Positions 1 to 11,986 are shown, counted from the stretch's first letter. The stretch: DNA of 64,000 bases from Culex pipiens pallens (GCF_016801865.2 NC_068937.1:96287278-96351277); one strand, 5' to 3'. The notes: generated by a model from the sequence alone, not told the origin. Translations and numbers: made by a program.

Positions 1-440
1 TTTTTGGAAAAAATCTGTAGTGATTCAAAAAATCATAACTCGGTCAAAGATTTTTTGCCCAGTCTGGAAATTTCGGAAAAGTTGGCATTTGATGTCCTCA
101 AAAACCTATCAAAAAATAAAAATAGTGTTTTCTTGCAAATCAAGTTTTAGTGACAAACAGTGAAATTAAAAATCACCATTTTTTTTACCATGTATCATTT
201 TTTTTTCAGTGTAGTCCATACTCATACCTACAACTTTGCCGAAGACACCAAATCGATCAAAAAATTCCTTCAAAAGATACAGATTTTTGAATTTTCATAC
301 ATCATTTTTGTATGGACAGCTGCCAAATTTGTATGGAAAATTAAATGGACAAACTAATGATGCAAAATGGCTTCTTTGGGCATACCGAAGGTACCAAAAA
401 AGTTTCAGCCGGATTAAAAACTACAAAAATTAAAATTAAA
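1..440. repeat. Fragment of palindromic 'B' repeat
   Basis: This AT-rich repeat arm carries the recurring motifs 'accaaatcgatcaaaaaatt' and 'catacaaatttggcagctg'-like words. Related segments recur at 13.2-15.2, 16.4-16.9, 18.3-18.5, 24.9-25.2, 45.9-46.2 and 46.7-49.3 kb in both orientations. The first 130 bases are an uninterrupted relative of the site where a retroposon has inserted at 47032. No coding capacity is evident; the two overlapping 65-codon frames are chance. Confidence 0.7.
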
Positions 441-829
441 GAAAAAAGACCCATTCCGTAGAGAACTGCTCAGTAGTGGAATCGATATTTCGCCGAAAAA
501 TCCAGATGATGATTTTTTGAGTTTCTTCTATCCGATCGTTCGTGCGTGAGAGAGGAGAGCCTTGCTCCCTTTGGACTTTTTCTCTTGATGAAGATTCTTA
601 CATCACTTTCTGCAACACAAATATTTTGATGACATCATCTATTTCCTGTGAGGTAGCTTAGCGGCGCCCACGTCAAACGGAAATTGTTGGAAAATCGAGG
701 ACAAAGCACCAGGAGCTGTTGCAACAAATCATGCCCATATTTGGGATTCGGGCTCGGTACTCCTAGGGAATCATGCTCTAAAATGCCCGCAAAATTCAGT
801 CATTTTGTGACATCCATCGTACCGTTTTT
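441..829. other. No recognised feature
   Basis: This is unique-looking sequence. I see no gene, RNA or repeat boundary in it. Confidence 0.4.
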
Positions 830-1690
830 GCCTTCCTCACCTCAATGAGGAAAGGCTATAAAATCACCATCGAAAAATGAACTTCGTTACGTATACATAT
901 CGACTCAGAATCAAATGCCGAGCAAATGTCTGTGCGGGTGGTTGAATGTTGATCAAAATAATTACACTTGATTATCTCGGGACTGGCTGAAATGATTTTG
1001 ACCGTTTTGGTCTCATTCGATCCGTCCCATAAGTCACTATCTATAAATTGTGCAGTTTAGTAAAGTACTTTAAAAGTTATGCTAAAAAAAATCCGGCTAA
1101 TGTCCGGTAGATTGTAAAAAGGGTGATTTTTGTAAGAAACCCCGTCATGCTATACATTTTTAGAAAGGTATTTCCAACTTTCCTTTCCAACGGGCTCAAA
1201 ACATTGAAAGTCTGACAACTCTATCAAAAGGAATAAGCAACTAAATGTCAATTATACACTTTTTTGAGGCCGGAACTCAGATATTTTGATGAAAACGTTG
1301 TCCGGATCAATTATGCGACCCATCGTTTGATGTGTAATCAAAAGACCTTTCCAACGAGTCAAAAAGATTGAAAATCTGACAACCCTATCAAAAGTTATAA
1401 ACATTTAAGTGTATTTTTACACTTTTAGAGGCCGGATCTTAGATATTTTGATAAAAATGATGTCCGGATCCAGTTAGGTAATCAATAGACCTTTCCAACG
1501 AACCTAAATCTGACAACCCTATCAAGTTGATCCTGCTGAGTTACTAGCAATGCGATGAAAAGAAATCGGCTAATATACTTGAATGTATATAAGGGGTAAA
1601 TAAGATGTATATAAGAAAATCCTTTTATAAAAAAATCACCAAAAATCAGGTTCAACTTGGATTGTTTTGCACCCTTTGGCAAAGTTGTCC
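829..1690. mobile_element. GCCTTCCTCAC-type dispersed repeat, copy 1 (3' end unclear)
   Basis: It opens with GCCTTCCTCAC, a small stem (cctcaatgagg) and 'ggctataaaatcacc', as does the copy at 60094. Inside, a block of about 140-165 bp is tandemly repeated. Each unit contains 'cctttccaacg', then 'ctgacaaccctatcaaaag', then 'gatattttgat...gtccggatc' (starts near 1183, 1350 and 1489). This repeat type is very common in culicine genomes. There is no open frame of note. The right boundary could not be fixed. Confidence 0.6.
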
Positions 1691-1699
1691 TACAATAAT

Positions 1700-2340
1700 C
1701 TCACACCTGGACTGTTTTGGGCGAGATCCGCGCCACCTGGCGAGAAAATACTGAAACGGTGTTTTTCTGCATAATTTTTTGTGATTTTCCCCATATAAAC
1801 TTCAATGATAAAAATTGGCCCTTAAACCTTAACCCTCTACAACCCAACCCCGCCTCTAGACGGGCTTCGTTTAAAAAAATCGCCAAAAATCCATTTTTCA
1901 AAAAAATTTTGATCTTTAAAAAGGATTGGAAAGAAGAACGCTTAAAATGTTTGGTTATGGGTTGGAAGTTTTACTTGTTTTATGTGACTTTGCCAATGTT
2001 TTTTAAAATGACATTTTTTTAGAGGTCAACTTTAGCAGTGTTTTTTACTAACATTTCTTATATTTTAAGTAAAAAGAAGTATGCAGTAATTTTTCTGAAA
2101 AAGTTACTGTAAAAACATTGAAAAATTAGATAGGCAAAATGTAATGATAGAAGGTGGTAGAGTAGGCCAAATACTACAAAAAAACAAACATAAACTAAAC
2201 AAGATAAATGCAGATTAAAATACTGAAAATGAAACAACAAAAACATAAAAACAAGAGCAGTAAAGTTTTTCGTAGAACAAAAGTTGCTCAAAATGACCTC
2301 CTGAACACTCTTTGGTGTTCAAAGGTTTTTATTTAAGTGG
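1700..2340. repeat. 'F' repeat, copy 1 (uninterrupted)
   Basis: The segment from 'accctctacaacccaacccc' through 'gacgggcttcg' to 'gtagaacaaaagttgctc' matches the sequence at 63440-64000. It also matches the broken copy at 6520-6631 + 10139-10260 + 10621-10830. It serves as the empty-site reference for both insertions in that broken copy. A small stem (tgaacac...gtgttca) lies at about 2302-2321. Confidence 0.75.
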
Positions 2341-2598
2341 AGCATGAATCCAACAATAACTCCGACTCTGACTCAAGCTATTTGGGTTTCGCGACTCGAT
2401 GGACTTTTATATCAATTCCTACGATTTCATTAAGGGGTTACATACATTTAGAAAATCACAAAATTGCATATTACAGAAAGTTTATTGAATCCACTAAAAT
2501 GATGATTTTCAATCACTCCTGAAAGTTTCATGGAGATATCACATGATAAACTGAGTTAGAGACTATTTAAAACTCAACACCAAAGTCTTCACCAAAAT

Positions 2599-4899
2599 GC
2601 AGGCCAAGGATTGATAGGGGAAGGTGGGGCAAGACGACCATATGGGGCAAGAGGAACAATCGCTCGTAAGGCCGTAATTTTTACAATTTTGATTATTTCC
2701 AGTATGAGGAATTGTTGCTAACAATGCAATTAGCTGATTCTACTACCACATAACCGCCAGAAAGACGTAAACGCTACGTGGCATAAGATTAAATGAAGTT
2801 TTTTTCAAAACCTTTTTTTCCTTATATTATTTGGAAAGTACAAAATAAGGCTTAGGGTTCGTTTTAAGGCTCATTTAATCAAAATGCTATTTTTCCTAGA
2901 TTAGTAGTGTCCCTACCAATGACTTGCACCTATTATAAAGTATGATTCAACTTTTAGTTATTTTTGTTGAGAGCTTTTAAAAAATCTTGTTCAGGTGGGG
3001 CAAGTGTACCATATGGATTTTTAGTATGGAAAAAATACGAATTGCTGCAGCAACATATTTTATTGTGAAAAAAAAACATAAAAGTTCTTAAAAACTGATA
3101 AACAATTGTTTAAAAAAATTGTCCATACAAAATATAGTGATATTATAACAATTTAGTATTTATCATCTAAGAATTTTTTTTGTTAAAACGGTCAAATTTT
3201 TAGTAAAATATTATTTTTCAATCTAAAAATGAAAGAAACGTTTCAAAAACATCCTAATCTGATGTATCTGAGTGATAATAGTTCAATTGTTAGTAAATTA
3301 GCATGTTTTTTCATGCATTGTTCCTCTTGCCCAACTAGTTGTTCGTCTTGCCCCACTGGTTGCGTAGAACGTACGAAAAATTAAAAAAATTAAAATCAAT
3401 TTTTTACATTAAAAAACAGATTTTTTTTAAAAAACTTGTTCTATCAAAGTCTCAGTCAAGACCTGGAATAAGATTATTCTAAAAGATCCGACAGATTTTT
3501 AGACGTTTTTAATGGGTTATAACGAGCATTTCCTTAGCTTGTTACACTTGCCCCACTTTCCCCTACCTAAGAGCATGCAATGGCACTGACCTTGTTGCGT
3601 GCTCTTCGGTTGACGTCCACGTAAGGAACATCCTGGAAGGAGCGTAACTAACTTCATCCGTAGTTCTGTTAGATCATCCGAATTACCTTGATCAGAACAG
3701 TATACCTCTGGTTCCTTGCGAGTGTCCTATTTTCTTACCTCCACGTTGGCTTGGTTTTCATGATGACCTAGCTGGTGGCCTGTGGAAACGGATCGTAAAC
3801 CTTTGACCACCGCGGGTCAGAGTCGAGACGGCTAAAAGAAAGGGGCGCGACAATGTGGGAAAGGGAAGTAATTTGTGATTGTAGACGGTATTGTTTCGAT
3901 TCGCAGTATGTTGAGTCAACTGCTGTGGATGTACCTGAACGTCGCAGAACGGGGTTTCTCTCCTTTCCATTTCCAGCTAACAGCTATCTTCTGTTTATTT
4001 TGTTTCACTGATTTTCTTGAACGGCTTCTGTTTACTATCCTCCATTTGATTTCGATTTTACTTATTTGATTCTCTTATTTCTCAACGCTTTTCCACTCTA
4101 TTTTACCAATTGATGCTGCTGTAACAAACTGTCTGCTTTCCCTTAATTTGGCAGCAATGTCAATTTTGTTTATCATGTGCCTTTTCTTTATTTATCTATT
4201 TCAATAATTTCTCATCTCCCCTGTAAATTGCCCCCAAACAACTCTATCTATTTACTATTGTTAATTTCTTTATCTACTTCATAAATTACTATCTTTCTTT
4301 TACTATTCATTCTTTACATAGTATATTTCCTTCACTGTCCATTGTTTTGAAACTTCACCTTTTTCTTAAGCAAGTGAGGTTCGAGCCTTTACTCAATTTA
4401 TGGAATGATTAAAGGATTAACACAAATATTACTATTGTACTTTTGGTAAACTTTTGAATAACATGCTTAGGTCCAAAACATTGTAACAAAACACCGCGAC
4501 AAAAGAAATAGCAACAGATAAACACGACTCAACACTAGGAAAGATTTCAGGAGAAAACAATACACAGTAAAATAACAACTAGTTTTTGAATTCAAACTAA
4601 AAATAAAACAGTTTTTGCTTTAATGAAAGTTGATAGGCACACTATAAATGGTTAGGCGCTTATACTTACATCAAACCCTACGTAATGTACCACCCCCGGC
4701 CGAGTTAAAATGCGTAACCGGAAAAGAAGGTGTGCATGCCTGGCACGAACACTCAAAGCGTGTTCTAGCGTGCTGCTCGTACTGACTCAGAGCAAGGGTG
4801 AGATGTAGGTGTAAGGGCAGTGCGTGTTCATCGGGAACCTGGTGCATAAGATCGGTCAAGGCCCGTTCTTACACTGAAAATTGCGAATTGCGAATTGCG
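2599..4899 (+). mobile_element. Retroposon with 23 bp TSD and heptamer tail, carrying a nested MITE
   Basis: Identical 23 bp direct repeats flank it (2576-2598 and 4900-4922). The right end is three copies of AATTGCG (4879-4899), read here as a retroposon 3' tail, giving the plus orientation. Subtracting the MITE at 2617-3563 leaves about 1.35 kb. No reverse transcriptase frame is visible, so this is a non-autonomous or decayed copy. The pyrimidine-rich stretch 4030-4370 is part of it. I do not recognise the family. Confidence 0.7.
2617..3563. mobile_element. 947 bp MITE, TIR GGGGAAGGTGGGGCAAG, TA duplication
   Basis: The left end GGGGAAGGTGGGGCAAG pairs with the right end CTTGCCCCACTTTCCCC. 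TA flanks both sides (2615-2616 and 3564-3565). The motif 'tggggcaag' or its complement recurs subterminally (about 2652, 2996, 3347). No transposase frame is present. The TA target suggests mobilisation by a Tc1/mariner-like enzyme, which is inferred from TSD type only. Confidence 0.8.
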
Positions 4900-5155
4900 A
4901 ACACCAAAGTCTTCACCAAAATTTTGAGCTGATTTGGTCAAGGCAGTGTTGAGATATCGTGGCACCCTTTTTTTTAAGTTGCTAACTAAAAATAGCCATA
5001 TCTCGGCAATGATACAACCAAACGTCTTCTTATTTGTTTTGAAAATAGAAAAAATGTTTTTTTTAATGCCATGAAAACAGAATTTAAATAAAATTAAGTG
5101 TATGCTCACAGCATCTCTGACTTTTTTGTCGATTTACATGTATGTAACCCCTTAA

Positions 5156-6519
5156 GAACAAACTGTGACGAAGGAAAACATTATGAGCGTGACGTTGACA
5201 AATCCATCAAAATTTGTAAACCAAAAGCAAATGAAGATACACACACACATTCTACATTAATGGTTTTAATGAGCAACACAAACATCGCATGAGTGAAAGT
5301 TGGTTCGACTTTACTTTTGCGTGAATTCTGTCGCTACTTAATGCATGGCGGCAATCCCCCCGAATTCAAAAACCATGATTTGAAAATTTTAAGTACAAAC
5401 ACCCACCCCCACCCCTTCCTCTCCCTGCTCAGATTAACAAACTTGTTGTCTCAAAGTGTTTTTCGAAAAAAAAAACAAAAATCTTCCCACCAAAAGTCAA
5501 ACCCAAACCAGATTGACATGCTAATTTCTTCTGGCTGAAAATGACGGCGGGTGGAAGAAGATGAAGCAATGATCAAAGTCAACATGGGGAGGAAGATGAA
5601 GAAGATGCTGGGCGCGCACGTGAAATGCTAATTACTTCAGCACGGGCGCGTGTGCAAATTCACTCCAAGTTGGATGGTTTGAAGGGAGGGGGGGGGGTGG
5701 GTTTGGGCGGAAATTAAATGAGGTGAGCGAGCTCTCGACTAACAGCTTGCGAATGTCTGGGAGGGGGTGGCAATTAATGTGTTCCACCCTCCCACCCGTC
5801 AACAGACGTCATTTTTGGGTGGTGGCTACTCAATTTAAGGAAATTGTTAATAATAAAACAAACAAAAAATTAATCAGTTTACAAATTTTAATCTACCTGA
5901 AGAATTTTAAACTTTAAAATTTATTTAAGTTAAAAATTTGAGTCACCACCCTATTCCCAGCCCCTTGGTTCCCGGCTTAAGTGATGATGGTGTTTTGTGG
6001 TGGGTGGTTACTGTGGCTTCCACCCACACCCCCTCCCCTCCCAAACAAAGTAAAGATGTGCTTGTCGGGGTGTTGGAGGAGGTGATAATTTGTGGTGGAA
6101 ATCTTAAGTACTTCCGCTCGCTCTCGACGGTGGCGTCGCACGCTCTGGCACGCTTTTCCGCACTGAAGGTGGAGGGGGTGTCGCTAAGAAGGCATTTTCA
6201 ACACCTTCTCTCTCTCTTGGAGGCATCTTGGGCGGAGGCGGAAGGGTAGTGCCTAAGCTCTGCTTTACTTTTCATTTGATGCGTGGAAAATATTAATTAA
6301 CGATTAAACAACAATTTTGCTCGTGCTGTGCGAACCAAAGTATTGCGTAATCAGTAAAGTGTTGGATCGCGCTGAAAAGTGGAGAAATTTGTGATATTCT
6401 TTTGCCGTTCAAATAACTGTACATTCAATGCGTTTTTCAGGGACCCTATTGAACGGTTTTTGTTCCAGTATCAATCAAATCTCTCTATCTAGTGACGGAG
6501 GTACCGTACGACTCCTTTC
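5156..6519. other. No gene recognised; G-rich low-complexity patches
   Basis: The stretch is mixed composition with purine-rich runs near 5680-5770 and 6160-6250. Open frames of 64-103 codons show no domain I recognise. It could be residual host intergenic DNA. Confidence 0.4.
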
Positions 6520-6631
6520 AATTCTTAACCCTTCACAACCAAACCCTGCCTTTAGACGGGCTTCGATTGTAAAAAAAATGCTCAAAATCCATTATTCAAC
6601 CTATTTTTGATGTTTAAAAAGCATTGGAAAG

Positions 6632-9600
6632 GGGTAATTCTCTACCAACTCACACGAAATCGGGAAAAGTTGCCCCGACCCCTCTTCGATTTGCGTGAAA
6701 CTTTGTCCTAAGGGGTAACTTTTGTCCCTGATCACGAATCCGAGGTCCGTTTTTTGATATCTCGTGACGGAGGGCCGGTATGACCCCTACCATTTTTAAA
6801 CATGGGAAAAAAGAGTGGGTTTTCAATAATTTGCAGCCTGAAACGGTGATGAGATAGAAATTTGGTGTCAATGGGACTTTAATGTAAAATTAGACACCCG
6901 ATTTGATGGCGTACTCAGAATTCCAAAAAAACGTATTTTTCATCGAAAAAAACACTGAAAAAGTTTTAAAATTCTCCCATTTTTCGTTACTTGACTGTAC
7001 AAAATTGTGGAACATGTCATTTTAAGGGAAATTTAATGTACTTTTCGAATCTTCATTGACCCGGAAGGGTAATTTTTTTTATTTAGAACAAAATTTTTCA
7101 TTTTAAAATTTCGTGTTTTTTCTAACTTTGCAAGGTTATTTTTTAGAGTATATAATGTTCTACAAAGTTGTAGAACAGACAATTACACAATTTTGATATA
7201 TAAACATAAGGGGTTTGCTCATAAACATCACGAGTTATCGCGATTTTACGAATTTTTTTTTTTGAAAAAGTTACTTTTTGCGTTTCTCTTTGTTGCGTCA
7301 ACCGTGTCTGTCGCGGGTGACCATTAGGCCGTCCCAAAAAAAAATGAAAAGTTGCCAAATCTTCGGTGCTCACCCCTAGAATGATAGATTAGGATCTCAG
7401 GAACAATGTTTTCATACAACAAAAAATTCCCAAAAATGGTTTACAACTCGTGCGCGGAGCTTGAATGAAAAAAGGGCATTTTTCGAGTATTTTTCAGAAA
7501 TGCGAGTAACAATCATACTAAAGTCATTTTAATTTGGTCGCCTGGGGCTTCAAGTTATAGTTTAATGTTCCCTGAACAAATTCCTGTACAGACATAGTCC
7601 ATAAAAGCTTGTGTTTGGGCATGGCAGGGCGTTTCAGGGAGAAAAAATTGCATTTTTTTGCAAAAAAATTCAAAAATCACTCCCCAAAACGAGCCAAAAA
7701 AATTTGCAGCCAAAACTAATGCATTCAGCTTATAGGAAATTTTACGGAGATCATTTTGCTATTTTTAACATTCAATTTATGTCCACGCAAAGCCAAGATA
7801 TTTGCATTTTAGTGAACAAAAAGTGACGAATTTTTAAAATTCTTGGTATATAATCGTTTTTAAGCATAAAACATTGGCTACTATGATTACAAACGGAACG
7901 GCATATATTTTGGATATTTTTGTTTTGCTCGCTCAAAAACGATATTTGTTAAGAGCGAGTCCACGAGCGAAGCATACCCATCTCGCATCGACCTCACCAA
8001 TCTGCCTGAAATTTTCAGGGGGTGTTTGTACATATAAAACTAGCATCTGGCCAAAATATGAGCTCTCTAGGTCAACGGGAAGTGGGGCAAATCGGGACAC
8101 AAAGTTTAAAGGTTCAAAAACGTCAAAAATCTTAAAAAAGGCTATAACTTAGGCAAAACTCAATTAAATTTCAAAATTCAAAATGCATCTGAAAGGGATC
8201 AAAAAATGCAACAAAATGCAGGGTAGAGCATCCCGATTGGTTAAATCTAAAGGGAGTTATTGGCACTTTAGTGAAAAAATAGCATAATTTTCAAACTCAA
8301 ATAAAAAAGTGTTCCATCCAGATTTCAACTCGGTTCGACCTGCAGCTTGTAGGGGACATCTGGGACTACCATCTGAGACTGAGAACGCTTTGGGTAAGGC
8401 AGTTTAACATATTAAATAGACACTTTTACTTTTAGTGAAGTTTTTGGTTGTAAATTTTTGCTCGTGGGAATCCTTAGATCCCATTTTCTGGCGATAATAT
8501 TATCATCTTCGTGTTCCTGAGTCAATTTCACAATATAAACATGCATAAAAATGTTTATTTTGATCCATTTCGTGGACTCGCTCTTAATAACATTTCATGA
8601 AAAAACATGAGATTTTCTCACAATGTGACGTAAACGACAAATAATCATAAATCAAAATTAATTTTTATTTAAGTTCATATCTCCAAGCTGTGAACGTGAT
8701 TTTTTTCTTTATGTACATTCGAATGAAACAAATTCATTCATAAAAAACTTATTTTTCAAAAAAAGTTACCCATTAGAGCTTTATTTGTTCATATCGAGAA
8801 GAGCACAGAGCAGTACTTATAAATATGTCGTTTACGTCACATTGTGAGAAAATCTCATGTTTTTTCATGAAATGTTATTAACAAATATCGTTTTTGAGCG
8901 AGCAAAATAAAAATTTCCAAAATATATGCCTTCCCGTTTGTAATCATAGTAGCCAATGTTTTATGCTAAAAACGGTTATAAACCAAGAATTTTGAAAATT
9001 CGTCACTTTTTGTTCACTAAAATGCAAATATCTCGGCTTTGCGTGGACAAAAGCAAAATGATCTCCGTAAAATTTCCTATAAGCTGAATGCATTAGTTTT
9101 GGCTGCAAAATTTTTTAGCTCGTTTTGGGGAGTGATTTTTGATTTTTTTTTTTGCAAAAAAATACAATTTTTTCTCCCTAAAACGCCCTGCCATGTCCAA
9201 ACACAAGCTTTTATGGACTATGTCTGTACAGGAATTTGTTCAGGGGACATTAAACTATAACTTGAAGCCCAAGGCCACCAAATTAGAATGACTTTAGTAT
9301 GATTGTTACTCGCATTTCTGAAAAATACTCGATAAATGCACTTTTTTCATTCAAGCTCCGCGCGCGAGTTGTAAACCATTTTTGGGAATTTTTTGTTGTA
9401 TGAAAACATTGTTCCTGACATCCTAATCTATCATTCTAGGGGTGAGCACCGAAGATTTGGCAACTTTTCATTTTTTTGGGTCGGCCTAGTGACCATGAAC
9501 GGCCATGATCGACGACGACCAACTTTTTCAAAACTTTTTTTTCGTAAAATCGCAGCAAACCCCTTATGTTTATGTATCAAATTTTTTTTAATTGTCTGCT

Positions 9601-10134
9601 CTACAACTTTGTAGAACATTGTTTTACTCTAAAAAATTACCCTGCAAAGCTAAAAAAAACACGAAATTTTTAAATGAAAAATTTTGTTCTAAATGAAAAA
9701 AATACCCTTCTGAGTCAATGTAGTTTTGAAAAGTACATTAAATTTCCCTTAAAATGACATATTCCAAAAAAATTTACAGTCGAGTAACGGAAAATGGAAG
9801 AATTTTTAAAACTTTTTTAGTGTTTATTTCGATGAAAAATACGTTTTTTCGGAATTCTGAGTACGCCATCAAATCGGGCGTCTAATTTTACATTAAAGTC
9901 CCTTTGACACCAAATTTCTATCTCATCACCGTTTCAGGCTGCAAATGATTGAAAAACACTTCTTTTTTCGCATGTTCAAAAATGGAAGGGGTCATACCGC
10001 CCCTCCGTCACGAGATATCAAAAAACGGACCTCAAATTCGTGATCAGGGACAAATGTTACCCCTTTGGTCAAAGTTTCACGGAAATCGAAGAGGGGTCGG
10101 GGCAACTGCTGTGTGAGTTGGCGGAGAATTACCC
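6632..10134. mobile_element. 3.5 kb foldback element, family A copy 1
   Basis: The two halves are imperfect reverse complements over more than 1.3 kb each. The left arm is 6632-7951, continuing at 8585 to about 8650; the right arm is about 8820-10134. The ends read GGGTAATTCTC...GAGAATTACCC, with AAAG on both sides (6628-6631 and 10135-10138). The F repeat elsewhere shows the uninterrupted site. Subterminal words such as 'ttgccccgacccctcttcga' are shared with copies at 18.5 and 25.5 kb. There is no transposase; short frames in the arms are shadows. A separate MITE interrupts the left arm at 7952-8584. Confidence 0.8.
7952..8584. mobile_element. 633 bp MITE, TIR AGAGCGAGTCCACG, TA duplication
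   Basis: The ends are AGAGCGAGTCCACG and CGTGGACTCGCTCT, with TA on both sides (7950-7951 and 8585-8586). The opposite arm of the surrounding foldback (about 8865-8890) keeps the uninterrupted sequence, which fixes the boundaries. No coding frame is present. Confidence 0.85.
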
Positions 10135-10260
10135 AAAGAACAACTCTTGAAATTTTAGAAAATTCCAGGGTTGGAAGTTTCACTTGTTGTACGTGATTTA
10201 GCCAATATTTTTAAAACTGTCATTTTTTTCGGGGTCAAAATTGGCTTTCTTTTTTACTAA

Positions 10261-10620
10261 TGTTGGGGCCGAAACGATTTGTGACCCTTAAGGACCCCAT
10301 TCTGCACTCGCGTTGCACACGGCAAGAGAATAGATTCTCTTGCTCTTTAGAATTGCACACGGCCCCAAGAAGATCTCCCCAACTGCGCTATTGTTCGACC
10401 CAATCCCTATTGTTTTTGTATAGATCCCCTAAGCTATATAAACCCTGACCGAACCTTGTAAAAGCCTCTTTCTGCAATAAACCGCCACGTTGGTAAGTGT
10501 ACCGTGACCGATCGACCCGATCGCTATCCACCATCCGAAGAAGTTCCGCTTCCAACTCTAATACAGTCCACTGGCCCTTCCTTCACTGGACTGGGCTCGA
10601 AGAGGTGTCTGGCGTAGACA
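10261..10620 (+). mobile_element. 360 bp solo LTR of an LTR retrotransposon
   Basis: It begins TGTTGGGGCC, ends GGCGTAGACA (TG...CA), and has 5 bp duplications ACTAA at 10256-10260 and 10621-10625. F copies at about 2047 and 63667 show the empty site 'tactaacattt'. Inside are a TATA box (TATATAAA, 10435-10442) and a polyadenylation signal (AATAAA, 10476-10481), which set the plus orientation. No internal region remains, so it arose by LTR-LTR recombination. A 5 bp TSD fits BEL/Pao or gypsy; the clade cannot be decided. Confidence 0.88.
10435..10442 (+). promoter_or_regulatory. TATA box of solo LTR
   Basis: TATATAAA lies about 175 bp into the LTR and upstream of an AATAAA signal at 10476-10481, as expected for a U3/R boundary. 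Confidence 0.55.
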
Positions 10621-10830
10621 ACTAACATTTCCTATATTTTAAGTAAAAAGAAGTATCCGGTAATTTGTGTAGTGTCCCAAACTATGCATCTTCGATTTTT
10701 TTTTTCAATTTTAATGATAATGGTGCCATTTTGAAGCAGAAAATGTGAAAAACAAGCAAAAATTGAAAAAGTGACTGTAAAAACATGACAAAATTAGCGA
10801 AGGTTTTATAGGCCAGCGCTGCCCAAGCGA

Positions 10831-11788
10831 TGGGATTTGGAACTAAAAATAATTTTTCGCGTACACCAACACAATACACGGTGCATGGGAATGTATAATA
10901 CATAGAGAAAACCGTCGAAACCAGGCCGAATGAATTTGACCGATTTTGACGGAGATCTCTGATAGAGATTTGACGGAGATACCTCTGATAGAGACGCTGT
11001 AACAGAAAATTTCGTTTAATTTGACAGACAATTTCAATAGATTTGACCGAATTCTGGTTTGCGTGTAAGAATATGTTTGCTTCCAAAAACAATCCAACAA
11101 AAAATGGTTGAAAGTCTACAATTTTCGGCTCAATTTTAACGATTTCACCTTCACCATTCCAAGCATGATTTCAAAAGCTCGCTCCCTAGATGTTAGGTGT
11201 CGTCCCCGCCGAAGAGAGCTTAAAAAAAGAGCTTACATGGTTATGAATTCGAATTTACTCGGTTTGCCAGCCCGGCAATTTCTGAGAACTCATTCCAAAT
11301 TGGAGAACACGCGTATGTGCCCCAACAGTAATGGAACTCTAGCGATGCATACATTTTTGCCACTTTTGGTTGGCTCATTTGCATTTTGTTTCATTTGATT
11401 GCCACTTTTTAACTTCTTCTTGTTCTTTGGAGCATTGCTTAATTACAGATTGGCAAGGCACGCGACTTTTTTCTTCGTGCTGCTCCTTCCTCGCGGTAGC
11501 AGCATAAATTAGACTATTAAGTTGGTTGGTTCCTTACCGGAGTGTAACCGGATTACCGCTCAAGTTACTGCTGCTAACGAATTGAGATTCAGCGAGTAGA
11601 ATGGACCAGAACGAAGATCGGAAGTCAGAACAGCGGTAATTCGGGTGTAAATTAGCAGATTTAGGTTGTAATTGGATGGTTCTAGCAGGTGAGGAATGTT
11701 AATTCATCAGAGGTGGTGTGAAAAGAAGTTTTTTTTTTAAAAATCGGTGATAATCCCCTTTTTTAACAAGAAGTGTTATAATATTTGT
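10831..11788. other. No gene recognised
   Basis: There is a short local repetition of 'gacggagat...ctctgatagaga' near 10950-10995. The rest shows no repeat boundary or convincing exon. Overlapping minus frames (136 and 85 codons) have no recognisable domain. Confidence 0.4.
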
Positions 11789-11986
11789 CTTGTGATTAGA
11801 TTACGCCCCAAGCACTTTTCTTGTCAATATTAATAATTACCGTACATCCGAGAACACTCGAACATGAATTACAGAAAATAAAGCGGCCAGCCCTACTGCG
11901 TTGTGTTTACCGTAAAGAGGATTCTGAAACGGATCAGAATTCGCAGGGGAGGAAGGATGCGTGGACATACCGTACCAAACGCTCCG
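11789..11986 (-). mobile_element. 198 bp SINE-like element, shared 3' domain, 11 bp TSD
   Basis: Direct repeats ATAATATTTGT flank it (11778-11788 and 11987-11997). On the minus strand it runs from 'gcgtttggtacggtatgtcc' through 'gtagggctggccgcttta' to 'ggcgtaatctaatc'. The same roughly 200 bp domain occurs at 28970-29228 (plus), 45580-45780 (minus) and split at 47370-48947 (plus). No A/B boxes lie within this copy. Confidence 0.75.

Larger units (their letters stand above)
2430..5155. mobile_element. TTAA-flanked TIR element ('G'), interrupted by a retroposon
   Basis: The ends are TTAA-GGGGTTACATACAT (2430) and ATGTATGTAACCCC-TTAA (ending 5155). Inverted ends plus a TTAA duplication fit a piggyBac-type target preference, but no transposase is present. 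A second left end occurs at 13864. The interior is split at 2599-4899 by a retroposon. Without that insert the element is about 0.43 kb, typical of a MITE. Confidence 0.65.
6520..10830. repeat. 'F' repeat, copy 2, split by two insertions
   Basis: Host segments 6520-6631, 10139-10260 and 10621-10830 join into the same sequence as F copies at 1.8 kb and 63.4 kb. The breaks are the foldback element 6632-10134 and the solo LTR 10261-10620. Confidence 0.75.

Noticed and set aside
9431..10183. Minus-strand frames in the 6.6-10.1 kb region that look duplicated
   Set aside because: They mirror frames in the left arm of the same foldback element; they are palindrome shadows.
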